Assembly (NCBI RefSeq): GCF_900156915.1
Contig: NZ_LT732535.1
Location: 2,308,673-2,372,672 of the forward strand
From: Sediminibacillus massiliensis
GTDB lineage: Bacteria; Bacillota; Bacilli; Bacillales; Amphibacillaceae
Direction of reading: 5' to 3'
Length of the DNA: 64,000 nucleotides
Part shown: positions 42,651 through 51,870 of the stretch, piece after piece
How positions within the stretch are numbered: the first letter of the stretch is position 1
Layout: the number at the start of each line of letters is the position of its first letter
Program-made: the position numbers and the translations under genes
Notes under the pieces: generated by a model
What the model was told of the DNA's origin: nothing
Database searches by the model: none
The model's input: the letters and a program-made list of their open reading frames with translations, nothing else

Positions 42651-43091
42651 CTATTCTTCTTCGTAGTCAGCTATTTTTCCGATTCTGTTGGCATGACGTC
42701 CAGCTAGGAATTCCGTTTCAAGCCACGTTTTGGCAATTTCTCTGGCAAGACCCGGTCCAATAACTCTTTCCCCCATAGCAATCATGTTGGAGTCGTTATG
42801 TTCCCTGGTTGCTTTTGCACTAAAAACATCGTGTACGAGTGCACAACGAATTCCTTTTACCTTATTAGCGGAAATCGACATGCCAATTCCTGTCCCACAA
42901 ATAAGGATTCCTCTGTCAAACTCGCCATTTGCCACACGTTCTGCAGCAGGGATGCCATAATCGGGATAATCCACCGATGTTTCACAGTCACAACCCATGT
43001 CTTCAAATTCGATGTTCATTTCTTCCAAAAGTTCACTGATTTCTTTTCTTAAATTAACACCGCCGTGATCAGAGGCAAGGATAACTTTCAT
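42651..43091 (-). CDS. rpiB: Ribose-5-phosphate isomerase B
   Basis: RpiB/LacA-LacB-type aldose-ketose isomerase of 146 residues in the pentose phosphate pathway. N-terminal ILASDHGGVNLRKEI with active-site Asp-His, Cys and Thr in LICGTGIGMSISANKVKGIRCAL. Starts 4 nt after the chemotaxis receptor gene. Equivalent to ywlF. Confidence 0.94.
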   Translation of the reverse strand: MKVILASDHGGVNLRKEISELLEEMNIEFEDMGCDCETSVDYPDYGIPAAERVANGEFDRGILICGTGIGMSISANKVKGIRCALVHDVFSAKATREHNDSNMIAMGERVIGPGLAREIAKTWLETEFLAGRHANRIGKIADYEEE

Positions 43092-43095
43092 TGCA

Positions 43096-44475
43096 TTACG
43101 CTCCTTTTTCCAGTTTGGTATGAATGTCGATTGTCTTACTTCTATCTAGTTGTTCCTGTCGTTTCGTTTGTTCTGGATTAGTTTCTTCCATTTTGAAACG
43201 TTGAATTTCTTTTTTCAATATTTCCGCCTGGTTTTGAAGCGATGTCGCCAGTTCTTCAACGCTTTTAATCACTTCTGACTGCTCCCGGACCATGCTGTTC
43301 ATCTCCTGGGCACTTGCCGACGTTTCTTCGGCTATAGCTGCAACCTCTCGCGATTGTAACGAAGTCGCATGAATGGATTTAAGCTGTTCCGTGACATGCT
43401 CAGATATATCCTGAATCGCTGAAACGACTTCATTGATAGATACTGCCATGTCTTGGATTGCTTCGTTTGTTTCTTCTCCCTTAGATGCTTCCTTTCGGGC
43501 AAAAGTCACTTGTCCGCCAATCGTGACGACAACCTTTTGAACATCGGATTGAATACTGCCGACAAGCTGGGATATTCCCTGGACGGCCTGTTTGCTTTCA
43601 TCCGCCAGCTTCCTCACCTCGTCGGCGACCACTGCGAATCCTTTTCCGTGTTCTCCAGCACGTGCGGCTTCTATTGACGCATTCAACGCCAATAAATTTG
43701 TTTGTTCCGAAATCTCTCCGACCATTCCGGTGATTTTTTCGATTTCTTTAGCATTCTCTTCCAGGCGATGGACATCTTTCAACGCCTCTTCTTGCTCTTG
43801 GGCAAATGATTGGATTCCTGAGACGAGTGTATGTATAACTTTGGTAGATTCGTTCAGATTATGGACCATTTCCTGTGATTTTTGCTCAGAAATATTCGCT
43901 TTTTGTTGTACTTGCTCCGCAAGCCTCGTCGACGAATCAATTGATTCCGCTGTGATTTGGATAGCAGTAGAGGTGCTTTCCGCACCTTCTGAAATCTGAT
44001 GGATTGCTTCTTCAATATCATTTGTCTGCTTTGCTGCATTCACCGAAACCGTTTGAATCTTTTTCACTGATTGATTGGTCTTTTCAAAATTGTTATCGAT
44101 CTTCGAGATGATTTCCTTCATGCTGGACAGCATGGAAGAAAACGCAAGTGCCAATGATTGAATTTCATCCTTCGATTTCGGGATATCCACTTCCCCGTTC
44201 AGGTTTCCTTCTGCCACCTTCACAGCAGCGGCTTCCAGTTTTGTCAGTGACTTGATAATAAATCCTGCTGCAAAATAAGCCAGAATACCGGACCAGATAA
44301 TACCCGCCAGAAGGGTAACCATAACAAACACGGCCTCTGATACAGCCCAATACTCTTTCACATAATCATTAACTACATAAATAAAAACAGCACTTGTCGA
44401 ATAGGTAATGACTGCCAGCAAGGTGGTAAACACCATTAACTTCACACGCAGGCTTCCCCGTTTCCCCTGAACCAC
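43096..44475 (-). CDS. Methyl-accepting chemotaxis protein with minimal outer domain
   Basis: 459 residues. Two TM helices (about 12-34 and 45-72) are joined by only ~10 residues, so there is no extracellular ligand domain. A HAMP region follows ([25 protein letters not shown]), then a long signalling coiled coil with the hairpin tip [41 protein letters not shown] (given as the known tip motif). Likely senses membrane or internal cues. Not present at this place in B. subtilis. Confidence 0.92.
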   Translation of the reverse strand: MVQGKRGSLRVKLMVFTTLLAVITYSTSAVFIYVVNDYVKEYWAVSEAVFVMVTLLAGIIWSGILAYFAAGFIIKSLTKLEAAAVKVAEGNLNGEVDIPKSKDEIQSLALAFSSMLSSMKEIISKIDNNFEKTNQSVKKIQTVSVNAAKQTNDIEEAIHQISEGAESTSTAIQITAESIDSSTRLAEQVQQKANISEQKSQEMVHNLNESTKVIHTLVSGIQSFAQEQEEALKDVHRLEENAKEIEKITGMVGEISEQTNLLALNASIEAARAGEHGKGFAVVADEVRKLADESKQAVQGISQLVGSIQSDVQKVVVTIGGQVTFARKEASKGEETNEAIQDMAVSINEVVSAIQDISEHVTEQLKSIHATSLQSREVAAIAEETSASAQEMNSMVREQSEVIKSVEELATSLQNQAEILKKEIQRFKMEETNPEQTKRQEQLDRSKTIDIHTKLEKGA

Positions 44476-44556
44476 TCCCTACACCTCCAGGACGTTACCA
44501 GCCTCTCTCATGTCTATTCTGCGCTGGAATTGTCGAATTTTTTGAAAACTGTATCT

Positions 44557-45165
44557 TTATCTATTGTCTATCTTTTTTGCCAGCAGTTCAATATACTTTT
44601 CAATTTCGTCTAAAGTTTCCTGGTAAGTGTTCACACTTCCGCCAAACGGATCGGAAATGTCATAATTCGGCAGGCTTGCCTCCAACTTGTGGATAGTGTT
44701 TATTTCCTCCTGTAAGTGCTGATGAAGCTTATCATCCAAAGTGTGCGGGGATAGTTTTTTTCCATTTTCGTTCAAAAACCTGGCCCGTTTTTCCTCCAAA
44801 TCGGCATAAGCCTTCTTCAACTGCTCCCAAGTATCTTTGTCTCCTTGAAGAACATATTCTTTCAATGTATAAAGTTTTTCATGATAGGCAGGGTATTGCA
44901 TCGCTAATGACTGTTTATGCTGACTTGTCATCGTCAGCACCAAATCGGCCCAATTCAACAGCTGGACTGTAACCGGCTGGGATTGGTGGTCAAGGGGAAT
45001 TTGCTTCATGCCTAGAACGTCCAGCGTATTTTTGGATGCCCGCTGTCCTTTTCCGGCAAAAATCCCGGCCGACTGAACCTCCGCACCAGGCAGTTTGTTT
45101 TTCAGAAGTGCTTCTGCCATCGGACTCCGGCATGTATTCCCAGTACATACAAACAAAATTTTCAT
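44557..45165 (-). CDS. ywlE: Protein-arginine phosphatase YwlE (LMW phosphatase fold), with insertion
   Basis: Reverses McsB arginine phosphorylation. P-loop FVCTGNTCRSPMAEALL with nucleophile Cys7 and the Thr after Asn that gives arginine specificity; general acid Asp in DISDPFGGSVNTYQ. At 202 residues it is ~50 longer than B. subtilis YwlE (150). The excess is a charged helical insertion after TLKEYV (GDKDTWEQLKKAYADLEEKR ... NTIHKLEASLPNY) directly before the acid loop. Unusual; frame intact. Confidence 0.9.
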   Translation of the reverse strand: MKILFVCTGNTCRSPMAEALLKNKLPGAEVQSAGIFAGKGQRASKNTLDVLGMKQIPLDHQSQPVTVQLLNWADLVLTMTSQHKQSLAMQYPAYHEKLYTLKEYVLQGDKDTWEQLKKAYADLEEKRARFLNENGKKLSPHTLDDKLHQHLQEEINTIHKLEASLPNYDISDPFGGSVNTYQETLDEIEKYIELLAKKIDNR

Positions 45166-45291
45166 TTATTAACCTCCAATAATGAACCGCTTCCGTATTA
45201 TTATTCTTTGAGAAAAACTATATCACATACGCCTAGTGCCGAAAAGAATCGAGCCATCTTAAGCTGTATGTTTTTACTTTCCCAGCTTCAT

Positions 45292-45321
45292 AAAAAAACA
45301 GGCTGCACGACAGCCTGTTTT
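45292..45321 (-). terminator. Terminator of mntP
   Basis: AAACAGGCTG/CAGCCTGTTT stem on the minus strand followed by seven T residues, touching the mntP stop codon. Confidence 0.85.
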
Positions 45322-45878
45322 CAATAACCGAATATGATTTTCAATCCAAAGGCACACAGGATGCTTCCACCAAGAATTTCACTATAGACACCGATCAGCC
45401 CCCTGGCTTTTCTGCCCAACAAGAGACCCGACCAGGTTAAAAAAGTACTGAACAGTCCAAACAAAAGAAGGGCCAGAAAGGTTTTTACCCCGGACATGCC
45501 AAGACTCAGCCCAACGGAAAAGCTGTCAAGACTCACACTTAATGAAAAAACAATAAGTCCTATACCTATCGGCCGGATGACTTGCTTGTTTTCATGGTTG
45601 AAGGACGAAAACAACATTTGGGCTCCCAATGCAAACAAAAGCAGCCCGCCTGCAAGGATTGCGAAATTCTCCATTTTCGTAGAAATAAACTTGCCCAAAC
45701 CAATTCCGATGAACGGCATGGCAACATGAAAAAAACCTACCGTAACCCCTATTAAAAAAATCCGTTTCAACCTCAATGCCTGCATCCCCATTCCCAGGCC
45801 AACGGAAAAAGCATCCATTCCTAATGCTGCCGCCATGAACACTAAGGAAATGTATTCTGCAATTTCTCCTTCCGGCAT
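45321..45878 (-). CDS. mntP: Manganese efflux pump MntP family
   Basis: Six-TM exporter of 185 residues, plasma membrane. The two repeats carry the conserved acidic motifs ALGMDAFSVGLGMGMQAL and SLSVSLDSFSVGLSLGMSG. In B. subtilis ywlD is at this site. No yybP-ykoY manganese riboswitch was found upstream. Confidence 0.88.
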   Translation of the reverse strand: MPEGEIAEYISLVFMAAALGMDAFSVGLGMGMQALRLKRIFLIGVTVGFFHVAMPFIGIGLGKFISTKMENFAILAGGLLLFALGAQMLFSSFNHENKQVIRPIGIGLIVFSLSVSLDSFSVGLSLGMSGVKTFLALLLFGLFSTFLTWSGLLLGRKARGLIGVYSEILGGSILCAFGLKIIFGY

Positions 45879-45979
45879 CCTTCCAACTCCTCTCCCCCGT
45901 CATCGCTATATCAATATATGAGGAGGAGACAAGTTATATGTTTCCTAACAGTCAAAAACCGGCCAAGCTATTTTCCTTC

Positions 45980-47014
45980 TTACAGTTGGTTGATTTTCTT
46001 GACCGCAGCTTTGTTAAGACGATTCATGATAGCTTCGCCTACACCTGTCTCAGAAAATGTTTCGCAGAGGATGATATCCACATCTGACTTTTTGAAAGCA
46101 CGCAGGGTATCATATAAATGAACAGCCACTTCCTTCAAATTTGCATGGGAACCGCAGATTTTCACATTTTCCGCCTCGATTTCCGTTGCGGTTTCACGGC
46201 TTACGATCACTCCCGTTTTATAGCCTGCACTTTTACAATTTTCAATTTGCGCCTGTAAATGAGCAGAATCGCCTTCCACTAGCCATAAAGGGGCTTCCGG
46301 AGCATAATGCGTATATTTCATCCCTGGGGACTTCGGCTTTTCCCCCTCTTTGGCAAGGGCAGGGTCGACCATCACCGGACCAAGCACCTCCTCTAATTGT
46401 TCTTTTGTAATACCACCGGGACGAAGAATCATCGGCATCTCACTCGTACAATCAACGACGGTCGATTCGACACCGACTCCCGTTATACCACCGTCGATCA
46501 AACCGGCTATCCTGCCATTCAAGTCTTCATACACATGGGAGGCACTGGTCGGACTAGGCCTTCCTGACTTGTTGGCGCTTGGAGCTGCAACCGGGAGCTT
46601 GCAAGTTTCTAAAAGCATCCTCGCAACGGGGTGGTCCGGTATGCGGATTCCCAGTGTTGATAAGCCTGCTGTCACATTATTGGCGATAGTTCCGTTGCTC
46701 TTTAAAATGAGGGTCAGGGGACCTGGTGTGAATGCTTTTAATAACTTATCCGCAATTTCCGGAATCTCTGCTACATATTTTTCAATCTGACCGGCATTGC
46801 CAACATGGACGATCAAAGGGTTATCGGAAGGGCGCCCTTTGGCTTGAAAAATCTTATCGACAGCTTCCTCTTTGGTAGCATCAGCCCCCAATCCATAAAC
46901 CGTTTCGGTCGGGAAGGCGACTGTCTGCTGCTGTTTCAGTAGAGCTGCAGCTTCGTTGATAGCTTCTCTGCTGTCTTCCACTGCTTCTATTTTCCATACC
47001 TTTGTTTCTACCAC
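45980..47014 (-). CDS. tsaC: L-threonylcarbamoyladenylate synthase (TsaC/Sua5/YwlC)
   Basis: Makes threonylcarbamoyl-AMP for t6A37 of ANN-reading tRNAs. 344 residues: YrdC domain (VAFPTETVYGLGADAT, FQAKGRPSDNPLIVHVG, VAAPSANKSGRPSPTSA) followed by the Sua5 extension (SPGMKYTHYAPEAPLWLVEG). GTG at 47014 is chosen because AAAGGAG lies 8 nt upstream; an in-frame TTG at 47041 is less likely. Corresponds to ywlC. Confidence 0.93.
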   Translation of the reverse strand: MVETKVWKIEAVEDSREAINEAAALLKQQQTVAFPTETVYGLGADATKEEAVDKIFQAKGRPSDNPLIVHVGNAGQIEKYVAEIPEIADKLLKAFTPGPLTLILKSNGTIANNVTAGLSTLGIRIPDHPVARMLLETCKLPVAAPSANKSGRPSPTSASHVYEDLNGRIAGLIDGGITGVGVESTVVDCTSEMPMILRPGGITKEQLEEVLGPVMVDPALAKEGEKPKSPGMKYTHYAPEAPLWLVEGDSAHLQAQIENCKSAGYKTGVIVSRETATEIEAENVKICGSHANLKEVAVHLYDTLRAFKKSDVDIILCETFSETGVGEAIMNRLNKAAVKKINQL

Positions 47015-47152
47015 TATGATTACTCCTTTACGATTAGACAAAATGATGATTTATCAACAAGTTATCCACATTATGTGATTATTCTTATTATTTTGCTATT
47101 TTTATGCTTCCGTTTTCATTCCTTACTTAATGTAACCCGCTTACATGGAATA

Positions 47153-47184
47153 TAACCCCTGCTGTACCAATAATGCAGGGGTTA
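47153..47184. terminator. Hairpin upstream of tsaC
   Basis: 10-bp stem TAACCCCTGC/GCAGGGGTTA with a 12-nt loop. No clear T run; possibly a second terminator or a processing hairpin after ywlB. Confidence 0.45.
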
Positions 47185-47212
47185 AAGTAAACCATTTATT
47201 TATAAGAAAAAC

Positions 47213-47243
47213 CACCCTGAGATTACGGAGGTATTCAAGGGTG
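47213..47243. terminator. Terminator after ywlB
   Basis: CACCCT/AGGGTG stem flanked by AAAAA on one side and TTTTTT on the other, so it can act in both directions. Ends the ywlB transcript before tsaC. Confidence 0.65.
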
Positions 47244-47350
47244 ACTTTTTTGCTCTTTCATCTGAGTAACTATCTTACTAACATCCTTTTCACAAGTTAC
47301 CAACAAGATATCCACAAGTGGTGGATAAAATTAACTTTACCCACAGCTCT

Positions 47351-47776
47351 TTAATGGTAAACAGAGGTATCGAGTTGTTTTATCCACCACTGGCCCTGTT
47401 TCAAGGTAAAATATTCAGCAAATTTGGGGATATCTGAAGACTCGAACTTCAACAAGGAAAGAAGTGTGTCCAGTACAGATTGGTGACTGTGGATAAATAA
47501 AGAGTTTCCGGCTTGTTCCTTCGCAAGTGCTATCGCAGATTCTAAGACAGCTAGTGGGAAGGATGCCGGCACACCATCTTTAATATACAAACTTTTTAAC
47601 CAATAACTGTTATTTTCCACCGGTGATAAAGCAAAAAAACCTTTATACTCATCCTGATACTTCACTAGATACCCGAATTTCTTCAAAGACTGTTGATTGC
47701 TGATTTCTTCCCATTTCCCATCGAAAAACTCCCGCAGTACATTTTCCTCAACATCCAAGGTTTTGACAAGCTTCAT
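47351..47776 (-). CDS. ywlB: YwlB-like probable N-acetyltransferase
   Basis: 141 residues at the place of B. subtilis ywlB, annotated there as a putative GNAT acetyltransferase. A GNAT-like pattern is faint: central WLKSLYIKDGVPASFPLAVLESAIALAKEQ may be the acetyl-CoA strand-helix. No catalytic residue can be named. The DnaA-box cluster extends into its 3' part. Confidence 0.65.
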   Translation of the reverse strand: MKLVKTLDVEENVLREFFDGKWEEISNQQSLKKFGYLVKYQDEYKGFFALSPVENNSYWLKSLYIKDGVPASFPLAVLESAIALAKEQAGNSLFIHSHQSVLDTLLSLLKFESSDIPKFAEYFTLKQGQWWIKQLDTSVYH

Positions 47777-47862
47777 AACCGCTCTCTCCCTATCATTTGG
47801 ATTGCGCTCTATGCTTCTTCTTTATATTCTATCGTATGTGTGATAGGGAGAATTATGATAGA

Positions 47863-48477
47863 TTAACTAAACCATTCCAAAAAGAAAAATTTGACTTTCA
47901 CTTCATCTTCGTCCTTATCCTTTTCCTTGTCTTCCTGATCTTGTTCTTGCTCTTGTTCTTCTGCCGAAACACTAGTGCCATTGGAAAAATCCAAGAAACA
48001 TAGCGGCGGGAACAATACACACCACCAGTTGGCTCCTTTTCCACTGCCAAGAGTGATAAGGATAGCTTCATACTCGCCTGCCGGGTAAACATAGGAACCA
48101 TATACCTTGGCAGGGAAGTTAATATGCTTGTCATATTCCACTTGATACGACTGATCGATCCCTTTTTCTTTCAGGACTTCGCCTACTGTTGATTCAATTT
48201 CTTCTAACCGATCTTGAATCAATTGTCTTGCTTCGTCTATATCATCGATTTTCTCGACCCAGACGGTGATTTTCTCATTAACCCTGTCGCGGATTTCCCG
48301 TTTCAACTTCTGATCTGCTTCATTGTCACTGTTGGCAAGGATGCGCAGGCGGATTGCCTCATCCGGGATTACTTGAAAATTATCTTCTTCCTGCTTATTG
48401 TCGATTCCTAGTCCGGGTGTAGGGAAAGCTCCCAGAATGGCTAAAAATATCATAAAATAAATAAAATAATTTCGCAT
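47863..48477 (-). CDS. spoIIR: Stage II sporulation protein R
   Basis: Secreted from the forespore to trigger SpoIIGA processing of pro-sigma-E in the mother cell. 204 residues, N-terminal signal (NYFIYFMIFLAILGAFP), family motifs IPDEAIRLRILANSDNEADQ, VYGSYVYPAGEYEAILITLGSG, GANWWCVLFPPLCFLDF. A Gln/Glu/Asp/Lys-rich linker (EEQEQEQDQEDKEKDKDEDE) precedes the conserved VKVKFFFLEW end. Confidence 0.94.
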   Translation of the reverse strand: MRNYFIYFMIFLAILGAFPTPGLGIDNKQEEDNFQVIPDEAIRLRILANSDNEADQKLKREIRDRVNEKITVWVEKIDDIDEARQLIQDRLEEIESTVGEVLKEKGIDQSYQVEYDKHINFPAKVYGSYVYPAGEYEAILITLGSGKGANWWCVLFPPLCFLDFSNGTSVSAEEQEQEQDQEDKEKDKDEDEVKVKFFFLEWFS

Positions 48478-48505
48478 TGTTCCTGCCCCCTTCTTCTCTT
48501 AGGAA

Positions 48506-48535
48506 CAGTATGGGCAGGAGGGCTTCCTTTTAAAC
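48506..48535 (-). promoter_or_regulatory. Candidate sigma-F promoter of spoIIR
   Basis: Minus strand GTTTA (48531-48535), 15-nt spacer, GCCCATACTG (48506-48515), fitting GYWTA-N15/16-GgNrANAnTR as in the spoIIQ promoter of this window. spoIIR is sigma-F dependent in B. subtilis. Confidence 0.5.
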
Positions 48536-48581
48536 TGGCAATCTATTTTTTTTTCAATTAGGGCCATTAAACAATAGACAA

Positions 48582-49206
48582 AAACTGTGAACTAACTTTA
48601 TCATGGCTTTCTTCCATCCTGATCAAGTCGATGCTATACACTCCGCTACGGCAGAACACTTCGCTTTCCGCGGGCACGGCCTCAGCCAGGGGACTACTTG
48701 GATAAGCAACTTTGCTCCCTTGGGCCGAGGAATTTGCTACGAATCTTAACTGGAAGACGCAGGCCCATATCTCGGGGTCTTCGGACTCGTGGGACTGTGG
48801 TTACTCGCCCCATCGAAGACCTTTCGCTGTTCCCACAGGAGTCTGCGTGTTCTGCCTCCGCTTGTTGAGATGTTCTGCATTTTAAGTGGAAAAAGCTCTT
48901 ATAATGCTTAAACTGACATCTCTTCTTACTTTAAACAGAATACCATTCCAAGCGAAGAAAAAATGCGAGACTCCAGTGGGAAAGGAACAGTCTGAAGATC
49001 CCGCAGGGGCGCTTTTTGCACCGAGGATAAGTAACGCTTCGACAGCGAGACATCGCACGCAGAAAATCGATTTGTATTTTCAAGGAAGCTAAAGCGTTTC
49101 CCACGGAAAGCGAGTATTTTTTCGCAGCGTCGGTTTGGCACTCAGACTGTAAAGGATTAGAGGAAGTATCACTAAGACAAATTTTTACTAATTCGCAATC
49201 CACCTC
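48582..49206. repeat. MITE-like composite repeat, copy 2 (inverted relative to copy 1)
   Basis: Begins AAACTGTGAACTAACTTT, continues with CACTTCGCTTTCCGCGGGCA and CGAAGACCTTTCGCTGTTCC (about 48582-48870), a ~80-nt middle, and a second half (48945-49206) with ATGCGAGACTCCAGTGGGAA and CCACGGAAAGCGAGTATTTT, ending near ATTCGCAATCCACC. The order is the reverse complement of the composite at 40 kb. Confidence 0.75.
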
Positions 49207-49261
49207 GCATACCTATTATGTTTTCGAAAGTGCAGGTTCTGGCCTCACTCACAAAGTATGT

Positions 49262-50128
49262 TCAAGGGAGTTTGGCAAATACCATTCGGTCTTTTCGGTT
49301 GATGTCTTTTCTCACTTCTACACTGCTTTCAGGGAATCGACGGCGGATTAATTCAGCAACTTGCGGGCCTTGTTGATGGCCGATTTCAAATGCAATCAAT
49401 CCTCCGCTTTTTAACACTTGAACAGCCTGTGACAGTATTTTTTTGTATGCTGCAAGGCCATTGTCTTCAGCGAAAAGGGCCATTTCCGGATCAAAGTTCT
49501 TTACCGTATCGTCCAGCTCGTCTGCTTCTTCATAGGGAATATAAGGAGGATTGGAAACAATCACGTCGAAACTACGCTGAGCGTCTATTGCGGGCTGCAA
49601 AAAATCCCCCTGGCTAAAATGTATGTCCGCTCCCAACTGGGCAGCGTTTTGTTTCGCTACGATCAAAGCATTGTCTGAAATATCGGTTGCTGTCATATCA
49701 ACTCCAGGGTGTTCCAGTTTCAGGGTGACAGCAATTATTCCGCTTCCAGTTCCAACATCGATGACACCAGGCCTTTCAACCTCCAGTTTGTCAATGTGTT
49801 CAAGTACACCCATGACTAGTTCTTCCGTTTCCGGTCTCGGAATCAATACGTCCTGATTAACGATAAACTCCCGGCCATAGAAGTTTTCTGTACCGATCAA
49901 ATGCTGTACAGGCACACCGGATTTAGCATGGTTTCTCACACTCTGATCAAATGCTCTGTACACTTCTTCAGGCACAGGCTTTCTCAAAGAGCTCAGAAAA
50001 TCAGCCTTGGACATTGCGGCATGATGAAGTAAGAGCAGCTCGGCTACTCTTGGCTCCCGATTCTTCTCCTCTAAAAAAAGAGAAGCCCGGTTGAGGGCTT
50101 CATGGAAAGTTGGTCGTGTTTCAGTCAT
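49262..50128 (-). CDS. prmC: Release factor glutamine methyltransferase
   Basis: Methylates the Gln of the GGQ motif in release factors. Class I SAM methyltransferase with N-terminal helical domain; SAM motif GVIDVGTGSGIIAVTL, catalytic NPPY in VIVSNPPYIPYEEAD. ATG at 50128 is preferred because GGTGA lies 5 nt upstream; GTG at 50137 is the alternative. Either start overlaps or abuts the prfA stop, so the pair is translationally coupled. Confidence 0.94.
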   Translation of the reverse strand: MTETRPTFHEALNRASLFLEEKNREPRVAELLLLHHAAMSKADFLSSLRKPVPEEVYRAFDQSVRNHAKSGVPVQHLIGTENFYGREFIVNQDVLIPRPETEELVMGVLEHIDKLEVERPGVIDVGTGSGIIAVTLKLEHPGVDMTATDISDNALIVAKQNAAQLGADIHFSQGDFLQPAIDAQRSFDVIVSNPPYIPYEEADELDDTVKNFDPEMALFAEDNGLAAYKKILSQAVQVLKSGGLIAFEIGHQQGPQVAELIRRRFPESSVEVRKDINRKDRMVFAKLP

Positions 50129-50129
50129 A

Positions 50130-51209
50130 TCATTCACCGATCTGTTCTAGTTTTTTGGTTTGCTCTTCCATCATCAACGCATCGATTACTTCGCCAATCT
50201 TTCCTTCCAGGATTTGATCGAGCTTCTGGATCGTCAAGCCGATGCGATGGTCGGTAACACGGTTTTGAGGAAAATTGTACGTACGGATCCGTTCTGAACG
50301 GTCTCCGGAACCTACAGCTGTTTTTCTTGTTTCATCGTACTCGGCCTGTGCCTCTTGTTGGAACTTATCATAAACACGGGCACGCAATACTTTCATCGCT
50401 TTTTCTTTATTTTTGATTTGGGATTTTTCATCCTGCATGGAAACGACGATTCCTGTAGGCATGTGTGTCAACCGAACAGCAGACATCGTCGTGTTGACAC
50501 TTTGGCCCCCGGGTCCGCTGGAGGCAAACGTATCGACACGGATATCTTTCTCATGGATGTCGATTTCCACTTCTTCCGCTTCCGGCATAACGACTACCGT
50601 TGCAGTAGATGTGTGAATCCTTCCGCCTGATTCTGTTTCCGGAACACGCTGTACGCGATGGGCGCCATTCTCATACTTCAACTTAGAGTACGCACCCTGT
50701 CCGTTAATCATGAAAATGATCTCTTTATAACCGCCTACACCTGTCGTATTGGCTTCCATCACATCCATTTTCCATCCTTCTGTTTCCGCAAAACGGGAAT
50801 ACATGCGATACAAGTCACCGGCAAACAGCGCGGCTTCATCGCCGCCGGCAGCTCCCCTGATTTCCATGATAACGTTCTTGTCATCGTTCGGGTCTTTTGG
50901 AAGCAGAAGGATTTTCAATTCTTCTTCCAATTCCTCGATGCGTTCAGACAGTTCACTGACCTCCATTTTGGCCATTTCCTGCATCTCGGCATCTGACTCT
51001 TCTTCCAACATTTCTTTCGCATCTTTCAATTGAGAGCTTTTGTCTTTATATTCACGGTAGGCTTGGATGATATCTTCCAAGTCAGATTGTTCCTTCGAGT
51101 ATTCTCTTAATTTCTTGGAATCACTGATGACTTCCGGGTCACTTAGCAATTCGTTCAGCTTATCATATCGATCTTCCAATGATTGCAGTCGATCTAACAC
51201 AGCTTCCAC
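50130..51209 (-). CDS. prfA: Peptide chain release factor 1
   Basis: Reads UAA and UAG and releases the nascent chain. 359 residues. Stop-codon tripeptide region [13 protein letters not shown] (P-x-T), catalytic GGQ in [21 protein letters not shown]. Substrate of PrmC encoded next. Full length. Confidence 0.97.
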   Translation of the reverse strand: MEAVLDRLQSLEDRYDKLNELLSDPEVISDSKKLREYSKEQSDLEDIIQAYREYKDKSSQLKDAKEMLEEESDAEMQEMAKMEVSELSERIEELEEELKILLLPKDPNDDKNVIMEIRGAAGGDEAALFAGDLYRMYSRFAETEGWKMDVMEANTTGVGGYKEIIFMINGQGAYSKLKYENGAHRVQRVPETESGGRIHTSTATVVVMPEAEEVEIDIHEKDIRVDTFASSGPGGQSVNTTMSAVRLTHMPTGIVVSMQDEKSQIKNKEKAMKVLRARVYDKFQQEAQAEYDETRKTAVGSGDRSERIRTYNFPQNRVTDHRIGLTIQKLDQILEGKIGEVIDALMMEEQTKKLEQIGE

Positions 51210-51279
51210 CTCTTTCTCCTTAACAGTCTAATTATAGTACAGGAGAAAAACCCCGTCAAAAAAAGCTTCAGGGGACTTG

Positions 51280-51690
51280 TTACTGGATTGCAACTTGAAA
51301 ATTATATTCCGGGAATTCTCTTTGCAGCGCGGTTCTTACCCGGTTGATCAGAGCCATTCTTTCCTCCGAATTGATTTGTTCCTGAACCAGTATTCCCACT
51401 CTTGCCCTGCTGCCATCAAACCGGATATCCTCCACTCTAATGTCTGCTGCGCTTTCCGCCGTCTGCCTGATCGCTTTATGCTCCTCGCCTTGATCGTTGA
51501 CGTTTCTTTCTCCATTTCGATCTATGATACGGCGGTTTTCATTTCCGATTTGAAGATACCCTTCTTCTGTTGTTTCAAACTCCCCATCTTGCGGTTCCCC
51601 CTGCCCCTGGGGTCCCGGTGTATTCCCTGCACACCCTGCGATCGTAATGGTTAATGTGGCAATTAGCAAAAGCATCCAACGTTTCTGCAT
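51280..51690 (-). CDS. YhcN/YlaJ-like sporulation lipoprotein
   Basis: 136 residues. Lipoprotein signal with lipobox TIAGC (Cys20), a short Pro/Gly/Gln-rich linker, and a BON-like alpha/beta domain (ESAADIRVEDIRFDGSRARVGILVQ ... NRVRTALQREFPEYNFQVAI) as in YhcN/YlaJ lipoproteins of spores. Similarity was judged from pattern; the exact orthologue is uncertain. It precedes prfA by 70 nt. Confidence 0.65.
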   Translation of the reverse strand: MQKRWMLLLIATLTITIAGCAGNTPGPQGQGEPQDGEFETTEEGYLQIGNENRRIIDRNGERNVNDQGEEHKAIRQTAESAADIRVEDIRFDGSRARVGILVQEQINSEERMALINRVRTALQREFPEYNFQVAIQ

Positions 51691-51776
51691 TCCGTCAACC
51701 TCCCATTTTCCTTTTCTCTAGCTTTCCTCGACAGTTCCAAAACTATGACAGCAAATTTAGGAGGAATATAAAAAAT

Positions 51777-51849
51777 GAAAGTGTCCACTCACTTTCCCCC
51801 TTGACTTCATCCCAAAAATGCGTGATGATTTAGTGAGTAACTACTCACT
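51777..51849 (+). promoter_or_regulatory. Promoter and TetR-type operator of the ABC exporter
   Basis: -35 TTGACT at 51801-51806 and a -10 region near GATGAT (51824-51829). Directly downstream is the perfect palindrome AGTGAGTA-AC-TACTCACT (51832-51849). A weaker second element, GAAAGTG-N6-CACTTTC (51777-51796), shares the AGTG/CACT half sites. The TetR gene at the end of the same operon is the likely binder, giving autoregulation. Confidence 0.7.
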
Positions 51850-51870
51850 TTTATATCAGGAGGTCTTTTT

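Larger units (their letters stand above)
47051..47496. promoter_or_regulatory. Cluster of DnaA boxes upstream of ywlC/tsaC
   Basis: Two perfect TTATCCACA boxes (47062-47070 plus; 47488-47496 minus). Further one-mismatch boxes: TTATCAACA (47051), ATATCCACA (47308), TTATCCACC on the minus strand (47320-47328), TTACCCACA (47337) and TTATCCACC (47380-47388). Part of the cluster lies inside the ywlB 3' region. A DnaA-box cluster at ywlC is known in B. subtilis (from memory), so the position seems conserved. Confidence 0.7.

Noticed and set aside
45879-45979. yybP-ykoY manganese riboswitch before mntP
   Set aside because: The gap is too short and lacks the conserved loops of that class.
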